Source: Bacteroidaceae bacterium
Lineage (GTDB): Bacteria > Bacteroidota > Bacteroidia > Bacteroidales > Bacteroidaceae
DNA length: 64,000 bases
Assembly (NCBI GenBank): GCA_017445925.1
Contig: JAFSRW010000057.1
Coordinates: 1-64,000, forward strand
Direction: 5' to 3'
Of the stretch, positions 24,777 through 33,127 are shown in pieces (positions within the stretch are counted from its first letter, which is position 1; every line of letters begins with the position of its first letter). Made by a program: the position numbers and the translations under genes. Under the pieces are notes generated by a model. It was not told the origin of the DNA, did no database searches, and saw only the letters and a list, made by a program, of their open reading frames with translations.

Positions 24777-25595
24777 ATGAAAACTGTATTAACTTGTTTG
24801 CTACTGCTCGTGTCTACATCATTGTTGGCACAAAGGCAGAATGTAAGTGGGCAGATAAACGGGCCCGACGGACGTGTACCAAACGTCTCCATTAGAGAGG
24901 TGGATGCCAACCACCGTGTGTACAATCATACTAAGGCAGACCAGAACGGCCTTTTCTCTTTTACCGTGAGGGATGCCCAGCATTCGTTGCAGTTCTATGC
25001 TCCAGGCTACAGAACATTCACCCATAAAATGCTGGGGCAGAAATCGTTCCGCGTAACGCTGGAGCGAAGAAGGATGTCGCCTTATGTCGGGAACGAACGT
25101 CTGGTGCTGAAGTCAGACCGTCTTTTCTCTGGTCATTATATGATGACAGAGGTTAGGCAGATGGCGTGGATAGAGCAGATGAACGATACCCTCTTCACGT
25201 TGATTCTGCCAATAAAAGTGGATTTGGCAATCAATGAGTATCCAGCAGGTAGGACGCTATTGGTGTTAGGCGAAAGGGATACACAACTGATGCAGTGGGA
25301 AAATGTGGTAGATGCCAGTCCCACAGATATTGCTCCACATGAGGCGAGCGATGTACATCTGGCTCAGTCATATACCGGTTCTATCTATCTGCCAGGAGGA
25401 ACTAAGGAAGAGAAAACTTTGTATGCTTATCCTCACTTCCAGTTCACTAAGGCCAATCTGGAGTATCTGGTAGCTCATCCGGACGAACTGCGACGATTGG
25501 CCGTAGATACTTATAAGGCAGATAATTATTGGAACCTCTATCCAACAGACCAAACGGCTGACTTGCTGAAACAGGTTTTGGGTGTGGCCCGCTAA
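24777..25595 (+). CDS. Secreted protein with carboxypeptidase-regulatory-like domain
   Basis: 272 residues. A signal peptide ends near LLAQ (residue ~19). Residues ~23-100 form a beta-sandwich of the carboxypeptidase-regulatory type (VSGQINGPDGRVPNVSIREVD...FSFTVRDAQHSLQFYAPGYRTF). Residues ~100-272 show no family I recognise. A stretch near 120-200 (MTEVRQMAWIEQMNDTLFTLI) may be a second beta domain. It lies 28 bp after the GH43-GLUG gene and 9 bp before the GH38 gene, so it is probably co-expressed with both. A surface accessory or binding role is possible but unproven. Confidence 0.75.
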   Translation: MKTVLTCLLLLVSTSLLAQRQNVSGQINGPDGRVPNVSIREVDANHRVYNHTKADQNGLFSFTVRDAQHSLQFYAPGYRTFTHKMLGQKSFRVTLERRRMSPYVGNERLVLKSDRLFSGHYMMTEVRQMAWIEQMNDTLFTLILPIKVDLAINEYPAGRTLLVLGERDTQLMQWENVVDASPTDIAPHEASDVHLAQSYTGSIYLPGGTKEEKTLYAYPHFQFTKANLEYLVAHPDELRRLAVDTYKADNYWNLYPTDQTADLLKQVLGVAR

Positions 25596-25604
25596 AAATT
25601 GTAT

Positions 25605-28600
25605 ATGAAGAAAATCCTGATACTTCTCTTTGCTATCTGCACCCTGGCTTATGGGCAGGCTGACAAGGAAACATTGTTCCTGATTTCCAATACTCATCTG
25701 GACACCCAGTGGAACTGGGACGTGAAGACTACCATCAATGAGTATATCAAGAATACCCTTACACAGAACATGGCCTTGATGGATAAGTACCCTAACTTCA
25801 ATCTCAATTACGAAGGGGCTATCAAGTACATGTGGATGAAGGAATACTATCCTGCTGAGTTCGAGAAGATGAAGCAGTATGTTTCCCGAGGCCAGTGGCA
25901 TGTGAGCGGCATGTCGGTTGATGCCACTGACGTAATGATGTCATCGGCAGAGAGCATTCTGCACAGTATGCTCTATGCAAACAAGTTCTATCAGCATGAG
26001 TTGGGCGTTCGAGGCGGATACGACATCATGTTGCCCGACTGTTTCGGCTTCTCTTACGCATTGCCTTCGCTGGCCAGACACGCAGGAATAAAGGGATTCC
26101 ACACGGCCAAGTTGGGGTGGGGGGCTGCGGCCTATGACGGTTTGCCTCCTTTCGGTATCTGGCAAGGTGTGGACGGCAGTCAGATTTATGCGGTGTATAA
26201 GCCTGGTGCATACGATTCGCACGAAGAGTTCAATAAGGATCTGACCTCGGATGCTGAAACCCTGAAGAAGATTCAACAGAATTACAACAACTACGGACTG
26301 GCGGCACACGTCAGGTATGTGGGGCCTCGGAGTGATCATGGCGGCGGCTTGCAGGACAAAGCTGACAAGGAAGGCGAGAATACACCCTATTGGCTGAACT
26401 ACAATGTCGGGAAGTCCGATGGTAAGATTCAGGTGAGACTGGTGAGCCCTGATGAGTTTTTCGACTACATGGATCAGTACAAGAACGCCAAGTATAAGGT
26501 TTGGAACAGCGAACTCCCTATGCGTACACACGGTGTGGGTGCCTATACCAGTTGGGGTTTGCTGAAAAGATGGAACCGCAAGAACGAACTTCTTGCCGAT
26601 GCCGCCGAGAAGGCTTCCTCGTTATCCTATTGGTTAGGTACGGCTGATTATCCTACCGAAGCATTGCGCGATGCATGGGTCAGAACCATCTGGCAGCAGC
26701 ATCACGATGGTATAACAGGGACGTCAACGCTGAAAGCCAATGAATATTCCTACAACGAATACTACATGGCCAACCGTTCCTTCGGCCGGCAACTGATGAA
26801 TGCGGTGGGAGCAGCTTCGCAAACACTGGATACGCAGGTAGAGGGTATCCCTATGGTGGTCTATAATCCGCTGTCGCACGACCGCACGGATGTCGTGGAA
26901 GGAAATATGGTATGCCCTCAGCGTCCGTTCAATATGAGGGTCATGGGTCCTGATGGCAATGAGGTATTGTCCCAGATTACCGGCTATAATGAGAAAACGG
27001 GTCAGGTAAGTTTTATCTTTGTAGCAACTGTCCCGTCACTGGGCTATGCCGTCTATGATATCCGTTTGGGAGAAAAAAGTGAACTGTCATCCGACCTTCA
27101 GGCAGAGGAGGCAAGCCGACAACTGTTCAATGGCAGGTACAGGGTGACCATCAATGCAAACGGTGATATTCAGAAACTCTATGATGAGTCAAATGCCCGC
27201 ACACTTATCAACAGTGCGGTACGCCAGCAGTTGATCTACGACCACGAGGATACTTGGCCAGCCTGGGAGATAAGCTATACGGATGTTTGCCGTACCCCTT
27301 CGGCTTATGTCGGCGGGGAGGCGGATATCCGATTGGTAGAGGACGGCCCTTTACGTAAATCCTTCCGCATCGAAAGGCATATGGCAGGTTCCGCTTTTAT
27401 ACAATATGTAAGGATGACTGCCATATCCGACAGGATAGATTGTGTGAATGAGGTGGACTGGCAAACACCGGAACGCATGCTCAAGGTAAACTTCCCGTTC
27501 TACTTCAGTGCCACTAAGGATACCTACGATATCTCATTGGGCACCATACAGCGGGGTGTGCGCTCCAGTCAGGAGTATGAGGTTTGCGGTCATCAGTGGG
27601 CCGACCACAGTTCCAGTTTATACGGCGTATCTGTCCTGAACGATTGTAAGTACGGTTGGGACAAGCCGGATGCCAAGAGCCTTCGGCTGACGTTGCTGCA
27701 TACACCCTCGTGCAAGAATTACGACCATCAGGCCAATATGGACATCGGTCCTAACCATTTCACTTATTCTCTTTTTCCGCACGATGGTAAGTGGAATGAG
27801 CAAACACAGATGGAGGCTGCCCGTCTTAACCAGCCGCTGCTGGCGTTCGCAGCCCCTAAGCACTTGGGGCAGATGGGACGATTACTGCCGTTTGTTTCCC
27901 TTAATACCGACAAGGTGAGTATAAAGGCTCTGAAGAAGGCCGAGGAGACAGACGAACTGATAGTACGTGTGTACGAGTGGAGCGGCCAGGACCAACAAGA
28001 TGTAACACTTCGTTTCCCAACGGAAATCGTCTCGGCCCGAGAGGTGAATGCCTTGGAAGAAGAAATCTCTAACGCTCAACTCTCAACGCTCAACTCTCAA
28101 CTGACCTTCTCCATTGGCCATTATCAGCCCAAGACTTTTGCTGTCAGGCTGAAGACTCCCGAATTGACTCCTGTTGAAGGTGCAGGAGGTACTCCTGCCT
28201 CGTTCACTTACAACACCGATTTGATGAGCTACGACAAACAACGTGGTAATGCCAATGCTACCTATAGCACTTACGCATATCCGGCAGAGCTGATACCAGA
28301 TACAATGATGGTGGACGGCGTACGTTTTGCGATGGGTAACCGTACCGATGGAAAGACCAATGCCATGAGGATAGCAACTACAAGTACGATTACCTTGGAC
28401 AGGAAGGATGGCGAGAATTGCCTTTACCTTCTTATGGCCAGCGCAACAGAAACGGGCAGTACGGTATCTGTTGGTATAGGTGAAGAGGAACCGGTTACCA
28501 TAGATGTTCCTTATTACTCGGGTAAGATAGGAGAGCCGCTCTCATGTACCAACATGGGTAGCTCGTATCGGAAGCAGAATGTGGCCTTCGCTTCTTCCCA

Positions 28601-29423
28601 CGCACATTATATAAGCAGTAAAAGTAACGAGACGTTTACTCTTATGTATATGTATAAGTATTGTGTTCCGTTGCCGGAGGGAGTCAAGGAAGTTAAGCTG
28701 ACCAGTTCGGACCGCAAGACCTTTGTCTTTGCCGCTACCACCTCGGCTAGCCATGCGGATGATGTGACAGCTTTCACACCTATAACAACGGAGATAGACT
28801 ACAATGAGTTAGGCGCTAATACGGAGGATAATCGTCTGACACCTAAAACCGTATCTGCCTCGCATCAGAACGGAACCAATGAAGCCGGAAAGTTTGCCAA
28901 CGACAAGAATCCGACTACAAAGTGGTGCGCTACCAGTTCGCAGAGTAAGACTCCCTACTTGCAATATACCTTTGCCGAACCTGTTCGCATAGACCGTTGG
29001 ATGGTGCTTTGCGCCGCCCGTGAGAGTGGAGGCTATGTAGCGGAGGCTTTTAAGTTGCAGTATCAGGCCGATAATGGTACATGGGTAGATTTTGCTGACA
29101 TCACCTCGAACCAAATGAATAAGGTTTCGCGCTTGCTGGAAGAGCCTATTGTTGCACAGAGTTTCCGCCTGCAGATGGTTCATGGGGAGCAGGGCGACGG
29201 TTACACAACCCGTATTTATGAGTTCGCTCTTTATGGACAAACGGTTGCGGAATATGAGACATCTTTAAGTGAAGAAAGTCTTACCCCTAACCCATCTTCG
29301 AGAGAGAGGGGGAATCTATACGACCTCCAAGGACGCAAAGTTAATTCTCAACCCTCAACTCTCAACTCTCGATTAAAAAAGGGAATTTACATCGTTAACG
29401 GCCGTAAAAAGATATTGCCCTGA
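25605..29423 (+). CDS. Secreted GH38 alpha-mannosidase with discoidin domain and T9SS tail
   Basis: 1272 residues. The start is ATG 25605 (MKKILILLFAICTLAYGQ, a signal peptide), not the TTG two codons upstream. The catalytic domain shows the zinc His/Asp in SNTHLDTQWNWD (~residue 30), the nucleophile Asp in MLPDCFGFSYALPSLARHAG, and QQHHDGITGTSTLKANEY. Middle and C-terminal mannosidase domains run to ~900. A discoidin (F5/8 type C) domain lies at ~1085-1215 (NPTTKWCATSSQSKTPYLQY). The last 35 residues (LYDLQGRKVN...KKGIYIVNGRKKILP) form a T9SS-like tail. It would trim alpha-mannose from glycans at the cell surface. Dispersed repeats have entered the frame at 28072-28102 and 29278-29370. Confidence 0.9.
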   Translation: MKKILILLFAICTLAYGQADKETLFLISNTHLDTQWNWDVKTTINEYIKNTLTQNMALMDKYPNFNLNYEGAIKYMWMKEYYPAEFEKMKQYVSRGQWHVSGMSVDATDVMMSSAESILHSMLYANKFYQHELGVRGGYDIMLPDCFGFSYALPSLARHAGIKGFHTAKLGWGAAAYDGLPPFGIWQGVDGSQIYAVYKPGAYDSHEEFNKDLTSDAETLKKIQQNYNNYGLAAHVRYVGPRSDHGGGLQDKADKEGENTPYWLNYNVGKSDGKIQVRLVSPDEFFDYMDQYKNAKYKVWNSELPMRTHGVGAYTSWGLLKRWNRKNELLADAAEKASSLSYWLGTADYPTEALRDAWVRTIWQQHHDGITGTSTLKANEYSYNEYYMANRSFGRQLMNAVGAASQTLDTQVEGIPMVVYNPLSHDRTDVVEGNMVCPQRPFNMRVMGPDGNEVLSQITGYNEKTGQVSFIFVATVPSLGYAVYDIRLGEKSELSSDLQAEEASRQLFNGRYRVTINANGDIQKLYDESNARTLINSAVRQQLIYDHEDTWPAWEISYTDVCRTPSAYVGGEADIRLVEDGPLRKSFRIERHMAGSAFIQYVRMTAISDRIDCVNEVDWQTPERMLKVNFPFYFSATKDTYDISLGTIQRGVRSSQEYEVCGHQWADHSSSLYGVSVLNDCKYGWDKPDAKSLRLTLLHTPSCKNYDHQANMDIGPNHFTYSLFPHDGKWNEQTQMEAARLNQPLLAFAAPKHLGQMGRLLPFVSLNTDKVSIKALKKAEETDELIVRVYEWSGQDQQDVTLRFPTEIVSAREVNALEEEISNAQLSTLNSQLTFSIGHYQPKTFAVRLKTPELTPVEGAGGTPASFTYNTDLMSYDKQRGNANATYSTYAYPAELIPDTMMVDGVRFAMGNRTDGKTNAMRIATTSTITLDRKDGENCLYLLMASATETGSTVSVGIGEEEPVTIDVPYYSGKIGEPLSCTNMGSSYRKQNVAFASSHAHYISSKSNETFTLMYMYKYCVPLPEGVKEVKLTSSDRKTFVFAATTSASHADDVTAFTPITTEIDYNELGANTEDNRLTPKTVSASHQNGTNEAGKFANDKNPTTKWCATSSQSKTPYLQYTFAEPVRIDRWMVLCAARESGGYVAEAFKLQYQADNGTWVDFADITSNQMNKVSRLLEEPIVAQSFRLQMVHGEQGDGYTTRIYEFALYGQTVAEYETSLSEESLTPNPSSRERGNLYDLQGRKVNSQPSTLNSRLKKGIYIVNGRKKILP
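28072..28102. repeat. CAACTCT tandem words inside the GH38 coding region
   Basis: Four copies of CTCAACTCT/CTCAACGCT, read in frame as NAQLSTLNSQLT. The same word recurs at 29345-29370, and a CAACTTT variant at 24667-24702, both in T9SS-tail linkers. Here it sits between predicted domains, so it probably lengthens a linker. Confidence 0.75.
29278..29312. repeat. REP-like element encoding LTPNPSSRERG before the GH38 sorting tail
   Basis: Read on the plus strand as SLTPNPSSRERGN, between the discoidin domain and the T9SS tail. It is a member of the element family at 11691-11725 and 12371-12411. Confidence 0.7.
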
Positions 29424-29437
29424 TGCTACAGGGCAAT
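29414..29437. terminator. Shared hairpin overlapping the stop codons of convergent GH38 and GH2 genes
   Basis: Perfect 9-bp stem ATTGCCCTG / CAGGGCAAT with the 6-nt loop ATGCTA. The GH38 stop (29421-29423) and the GH2 stop (29426-29428) both lie inside the hairpin, only 2 bp apart. On the minus strand it is followed by TCTTTTTAC, a weak T-run. Confidence 0.7.
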
Positions 29438-32107
29438 AATCTTGGACGATTGCATATTCTCGTTGAACTTAAACTGGTACTTTGTGCCTTCTGTAATGGG
29501 CGTACGTACCACTATGGTTTCCTGCTCTCCTGGGAGTAAGCTAATGAAATTGTCGGAATAATGAGTCCGATGAACGGCATTCCCGTTCTCGTCTGTTAGC
29601 AGGAGTTGGCAGAAGAAAGCTATCTTATTACTGCTGTTTCTTATGACCACTTGCCATTGGCGCATGTTGTCTTGGTCAGCCAAGGCTTTCACCCTGACGG
29701 TAGGTTTGGCTGCTGCCATATTGCCTAAAGGCTCGAAGCCGGCAGTACAAGGACCGGTTATGGTATTTTTCCCTTCGTATTTGTTGGTGGAGCGCCAATA
29801 GAAGTTCTTGCTCACCACATTACCTTTGGCATCCTTCACTTGTAGAGCTATGAAATGAACAGGTGATATGTTTTCCGGAAAGTCTATCTTCAGCACATCG
29901 TTTGCAACTCCATCAGAAGGGACATCGGTTTTGTTTTGAAGCGTTAGTAACCGCTTACTATTAATATTGTATACATGAGCGATTACGGTAAGGCCTTTTT
30001 GCTCTTGCAGATAATCATTGGCAACGGAGACCGTATTTGTCAGATAATCATATTGTACGTGTACCGGTTCCAGCGCATGCATGGTGTGAAAGAGTGAAGC
30101 GGTAGGCTCCAGCATCCAGTCCCACATGCGGGAACAAACCTGTGGATGCGGACAGTTGTGATACCAGAAGAGAAGGCCGGAGCACCAGCGGTCGCCGTAA
30201 CCCAGTTTGTTCTCGTTCCACACTTCCCAGATGCTCTTGCTATTGATAGCGCCAACCATCTGCCCACGACGGGCAAACTCCTCAATAGTCTTGGATTCAC
30301 CATAATGGTTTGTCATCTCTGTATATACGGTAGTCATCAGATGGAATCCGCTTCCGTCCATATAGTCCCAAGTCTCCTTATTGATGGGCCAAAGGTCTTG
30401 TGCTGGCATCATCTCTCGAAGGCTTTCGGCAATGGGTAGGGTGGGGGCTCCATACTCAGGGTTGAAACCATCTACACGGCTACCACGCTCCGATGCGGTA
30501 TTCTCATAATGACGCATGGGGTTTACCTGTTTATAGGGACTGCCATCATGAACGCCATCGCATTCACTCTGCATCTGATAGGGACGTGTGTCGTCTAATC
30601 GGTTTATCAGTTCCTCGGCTCCGGCAACACAGGTACTTTCGTTGCTACTTACATAGAATATGATGCTGGGATGATTGCGGATTCGCTTAACGGTATTTTC
30701 CACGTTGGCCAGATAGAGTGGCTCGTCAAGAGGGTGACGGGTATCGCCAGTCATCCAGAATTCCTGCCAAACCATTATACCATATTCATCACAGAGTTCG
30801 TAGAAGCGGTCACTCTCGGCAATGCCGCCGCCCCATAGTCGTAAGAGGTTAATGCCACACTGGTCTGTGTAAGCCAGCTCTGTTTCCATACGGCTGTCGT
30901 CTGTGCGTAACATTGCTTCGGGAATCCAGTTGCTGCCTCGGATAAAAGTCTTATGACCATTGATCATGAACATCTTGGACTTATCCGGTGTCTCGCGTGT
31001 AGCTACCACCTCGCGAATACCAAAGCGTGTCTGTAGACTGTCAGACAGCTCGTTGGAAAGATTTGACAGTGTCAGTTGCAGGGTGTACAAATGCTGTTCT
31101 CCCTTGTTCTTTGGCCACCACAGGTGAGGATTGTCTATATTTAACTGAGGAAATTCCTCTGGGGTAAAGGTTATGGTCTTATGCTCGCCCCGTATTAGCT
31201 TTATCTTCTTTTCCAATTGGATATCCGTATTCAGAATCTTTCCTCGTACAATTCCCTCAAACGTTTGTGTGTTGGGATTGAAGACGTCTACGCTAACGGT
31301 TTCAGCAGCCTTATCATAATTAGGATGAGAAAGCCTGGATGTTACAAACGGGTTACGCAACTGAATGTTGCCTGTGCTGTAGAGGCGTATGCTCTTCCAG
31401 ATGCCTGTATTGCGATCGCGAATGCCATCCTTATAGGTAAAGTCCCATCCAACGGTCATAAGTTGGCTTACGTTTTGTCCCATCCATCCGTCGCCACCAT
31501 TGTGCCACTCGCCTACGGCTCCCCACGACTTAGGCAGACTGGTGCCAGGTACATCAACAGGATAAACACGAATGGCCAAGACTGCCTTCTCTCCTGCTTT
31601 AACTTTGTCTGTAATATCATAGGGCTGATTGTTGAACATACCAGCCATATTGCCCATCAAGCAACCGTTTACCCATATTTCGGCACGGTAGTTGATACCT
31701 TCTGGCTCCAACCAGATACGGCGCCCCTTGAATGAAGCGGGAACTTCGAATTCTGTACGGAACCAATAGGTATAGAATTCTCGACCTGCATTTGCTAAAT
31801 CGGGGATAAGATTGTTCTTGAGGTAATTATTCTGTCCGTAATAGGGTTCTGGATAAACTTTCTGTTCCACCAAATTGGTCAGAACAGTTCCGGGTACGAT
31901 AGCCTCTTTCCACGCATCTGTGTTGAAACTTACAGAGGAAATCTCCGTTCCTTTTCCCTCGGTATCAGAGGCTTTTATCATTAGCCAGGTCTGTTGTCCT
32001 CCGTGTCCTAATTTAGAGTCTAAGGTAATGTACTCTCTTTCGGCAGCATTTATGCTTTGTGCCAATATTATGAATAATACTGCAGTTAAGGTGTTCTTAA
32101 TTTTCAT
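29426..32107 (-). CDS. GH2 beta-mannosidase/exo-beta-glucosaminidase-like enzyme
   Basis: 893 residues. The start is ATG 32107-32105, giving a signal peptide (MKIKNTLTAVLFIILAQSINA). The longer upstream in-frame start would run over the promoter. Domains in order are the GH2 sugar-binding sandwich (FYTYWFRTEFEVPASFKGRR, WVNGCLMGNMAGMF), the immunoglobulin-like domain, and the TIM barrel with LLRLWGGGIAESDRFYELCDE, the acid/base Glu in FYVSSNESTC and a likely nucleophile Glu in FNPEYGAPTLP. The long form and WGGG motif favour beta-mannosidase or exo-beta-D-glucosaminidase over beta-galactosidase. It converges on the GH38 alpha-mannosidase gene, so both may act on mannose-rich glycans. It has no T9SS tail and is probably periplasmic. 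Confidence 0.85.
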   Translation of the reverse strand: MKIKNTLTAVLFIILAQSINAAEREYITLDSKLGHGGQQTWLMIKASDTEGKGTEISSVSFNTDAWKEAIVPGTVLTNLVEQKVYPEPYYGQNNYLKNNLIPDLANAGREFYTYWFRTEFEVPASFKGRRIWLEPEGINYRAEIWVNGCLMGNMAGMFNNQPYDITDKVKAGEKAVLAIRVYPVDVPGTSLPKSWGAVGEWHNGGDGWMGQNVSQLMTVGWDFTYKDGIRDRNTGIWKSIRLYSTGNIQLRNPFVTSRLSHPNYDKAAETVSVDVFNPNTQTFEGIVRGKILNTDIQLEKKIKLIRGEHKTITFTPEEFPQLNIDNPHLWWPKNKGEQHLYTLQLTLSNLSNELSDSLQTRFGIREVVATRETPDKSKMFMINGHKTFIRGSNWIPEAMLRTDDSRMETELAYTDQCGINLLRLWGGGIAESDRFYELCDEYGIMVWQEFWMTGDTRHPLDEPLYLANVENTVKRIRNHPSIIFYVSSNESTCVAGAEELINRLDDTRPYQMQSECDGVHDGSPYKQVNPMRHYENTASERGSRVDGFNPEYGAPTLPIAESLREMMPAQDLWPINKETWDYMDGSGFHLMTTVYTEMTNHYGESKTIEEFARRGQMVGAINSKSIWEVWNENKLGYGDRWCSGLLFWYHNCPHPQVCSRMWDWMLEPTASLFHTMHALEPVHVQYDYLTNTVSVANDYLQEQKGLTVIAHVYNINSKRLLTLQNKTDVPSDGVANDVLKIDFPENISPVHFIALQVKDAKGNVVSKNFYWRSTNKYEGKNTITGPCTAGFEPLGNMAAAKPTVRVKALADQDNMRQWQVVIRNSSNKIAFFCQLLLTDENGNAVHRTHYSDNFISLLPGEQETIVVRTPITEGTKYQFKFNENMQSSKIIAL

Positions 32108-32137
32108 CTTTATTATGATCTTGGTTAAACTCCTCTG

Positions 32138-32169
32138 CAAATTTATTGATATGTGCAATATTATGCAAA
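32138..32169 (-). promoter_or_regulatory. Promoter of the GH2 gene
   Basis: On the minus strand TTTG (32169-32166), a 20-bp spacer and TAAATTTG (32145-32138) give a full match to the Bacteroidota consensus, 31 bp before the ATG at 32107. Confidence 0.75.
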
Positions 32170-32216
32170 CAATATGGGAAAATATGTGTTTTATTGAACA
32201 TCTTTTACTTGTTTGC

Positions 32217-32247
32217 TTGTTCGGATATATAAAAAAATGTACTTTTG
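32217..32247 (+). promoter_or_regulatory. Promoter of the acid phosphatase gene
   Basis: TTG (32217-32219), 20 bp, TACTTTTG (32240-32247), 31 bp before the start at 32278. It diverges from the GH2 promoter at 32138-32169. Confidence 0.7.
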
Positions 32248-32277
32248 TCAGGGAAATAACTGAAATATCAAAATGCT

Positions 32278-33018
32278 ATGAACAAAATGAATAAGAAAAT
32301 TCTCTCTTTGGCAGTAATGCTGCCCATGTTTTTGTGCTCTTTTGCTCAGAACGATGTGACAAAAGAAAAGTTCACACCTTTTTATCAGATGGCTGATGCT
32401 CCACACATGGAGAAGGTGCTGCCTGCACCGCCAGCACTTACTGATTCCCGATTCTTTTACGATTGGACTCAGTACCAGTGGGGAAAGTCAATCCGCGAGA
32501 CTGAACGCGGCATACAGGCGATAGCAGATGCAGGCATCTGTGCCCGTTACTTTATGGAGCGTTATGGTGAGGCTATCGGCATTGAGTTGACAGCCGATAA
32601 GTATCCCGAAATGTTCCGTCTGTTTTCACGTCTGCACCTGACAGAGCAGCAGGGTGGAGCCAGTGCGAAGGCTTTCTTCCATCGTGTACGTCCTTATCAG
32701 CAGTATAAGGAGCCTACAAGTGTCCCCCAGCATGAAAACCCAGAGGATTTTACCAGCTATCCCTCCGGTCATACTCATGCTTCGTGGTTGGTAGGCTTGG
32801 CACTAATGGTTATTGACCCTGCTCATGCAGAGGAGATAATGAAGGTGGCTTACGAGTTGGGACAGAGTCGTGTTATTGTTGGATTCCATTACCAGAGTGA
32901 TGTGGATGCCGGTCGTCTTTGCGGCAGCGTTACCTTTGCCCGTCTGCAGAGTATGCCTGAGTATCAGAAGATGATGGAGAAGGCCATTAAGGAATTCCAA
33001 AAGAATCAGAAGAAATAA
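32278..33018 (+). CDS. Class A nonspecific acid phosphatase (PAP2 superfamily)
   Basis: 246 residues. The signal peptide ends near LCSFAQ (~residue 22), so it acts in the periplasm. The three-part PAP2 phosphatase signature is present: AKAFFHRVRPYQQY (the KxxxxxxRP type block), the SYPSGHTHASW block with the catalytic His, and GQSRVIVGFHYQSDVDAG (the SRxxxxxHxxxD block with the nucleophile His). Length and motif style match bacterial PhoN/PhoC-type enzymes. It would release phosphate from many organic phosphomonoesters. ATG codons at 32278 and 32287 are both possible starts; both keep the signal peptide. It is a single gene with its own promoter. Confidence 0.9.
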   Translation: MNKMNKKILSLAVMLPMFLCSFAQNDVTKEKFTPFYQMADAPHMEKVLPAPPALTDSRFFYDWTQYQWGKSIRETERGIQAIADAGICARYFMERYGEAIGIELTADKYPEMFRLFSRLHLTEQQGGASAKAFFHRVRPYQQYKEPTSVPQHENPEDFTSYPSGHTHASWLVGLALMVIDPAHAEEIMKVAYELGQSRVIVGFHYQSDVDAGRLCGSVTFARLQSMPEYQKMMEKAIKEFQKNQKK

Positions 33019-33021
33019 TCC

Positions 33022-33120
33022 TTAAAGGCGAGAGCCCTTAACGAGAAAAAAATTACTGGTACGTGTGGAAAAAATATTTTCTACGTGTACCAGTAAATTT
33101 TTCTACGTGTAGGAGTAAAT
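33022..33120. repeat. 22-bp tandem repeat and hairpin between acid phosphatase and RNase R genes
   Basis: Two exact-length units at 33077-33098 and 33099-33120 share TTTTCTACGTGTA, then CC or GG, then AGTAAAT. A partial inverted copy (TTACTGGTAC, near 33052) pairs with the first unit's GTACCAGTAA to make a 10-bp stem. A weaker hairpin lies at 33022-33041 just past the phosphatase stop. The word ACGTG(TA)GGAGTAA(A)TAG recurs at 57515-57530. Confidence 0.7.
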
Positions 33121-33127
33121 AGCCCCT

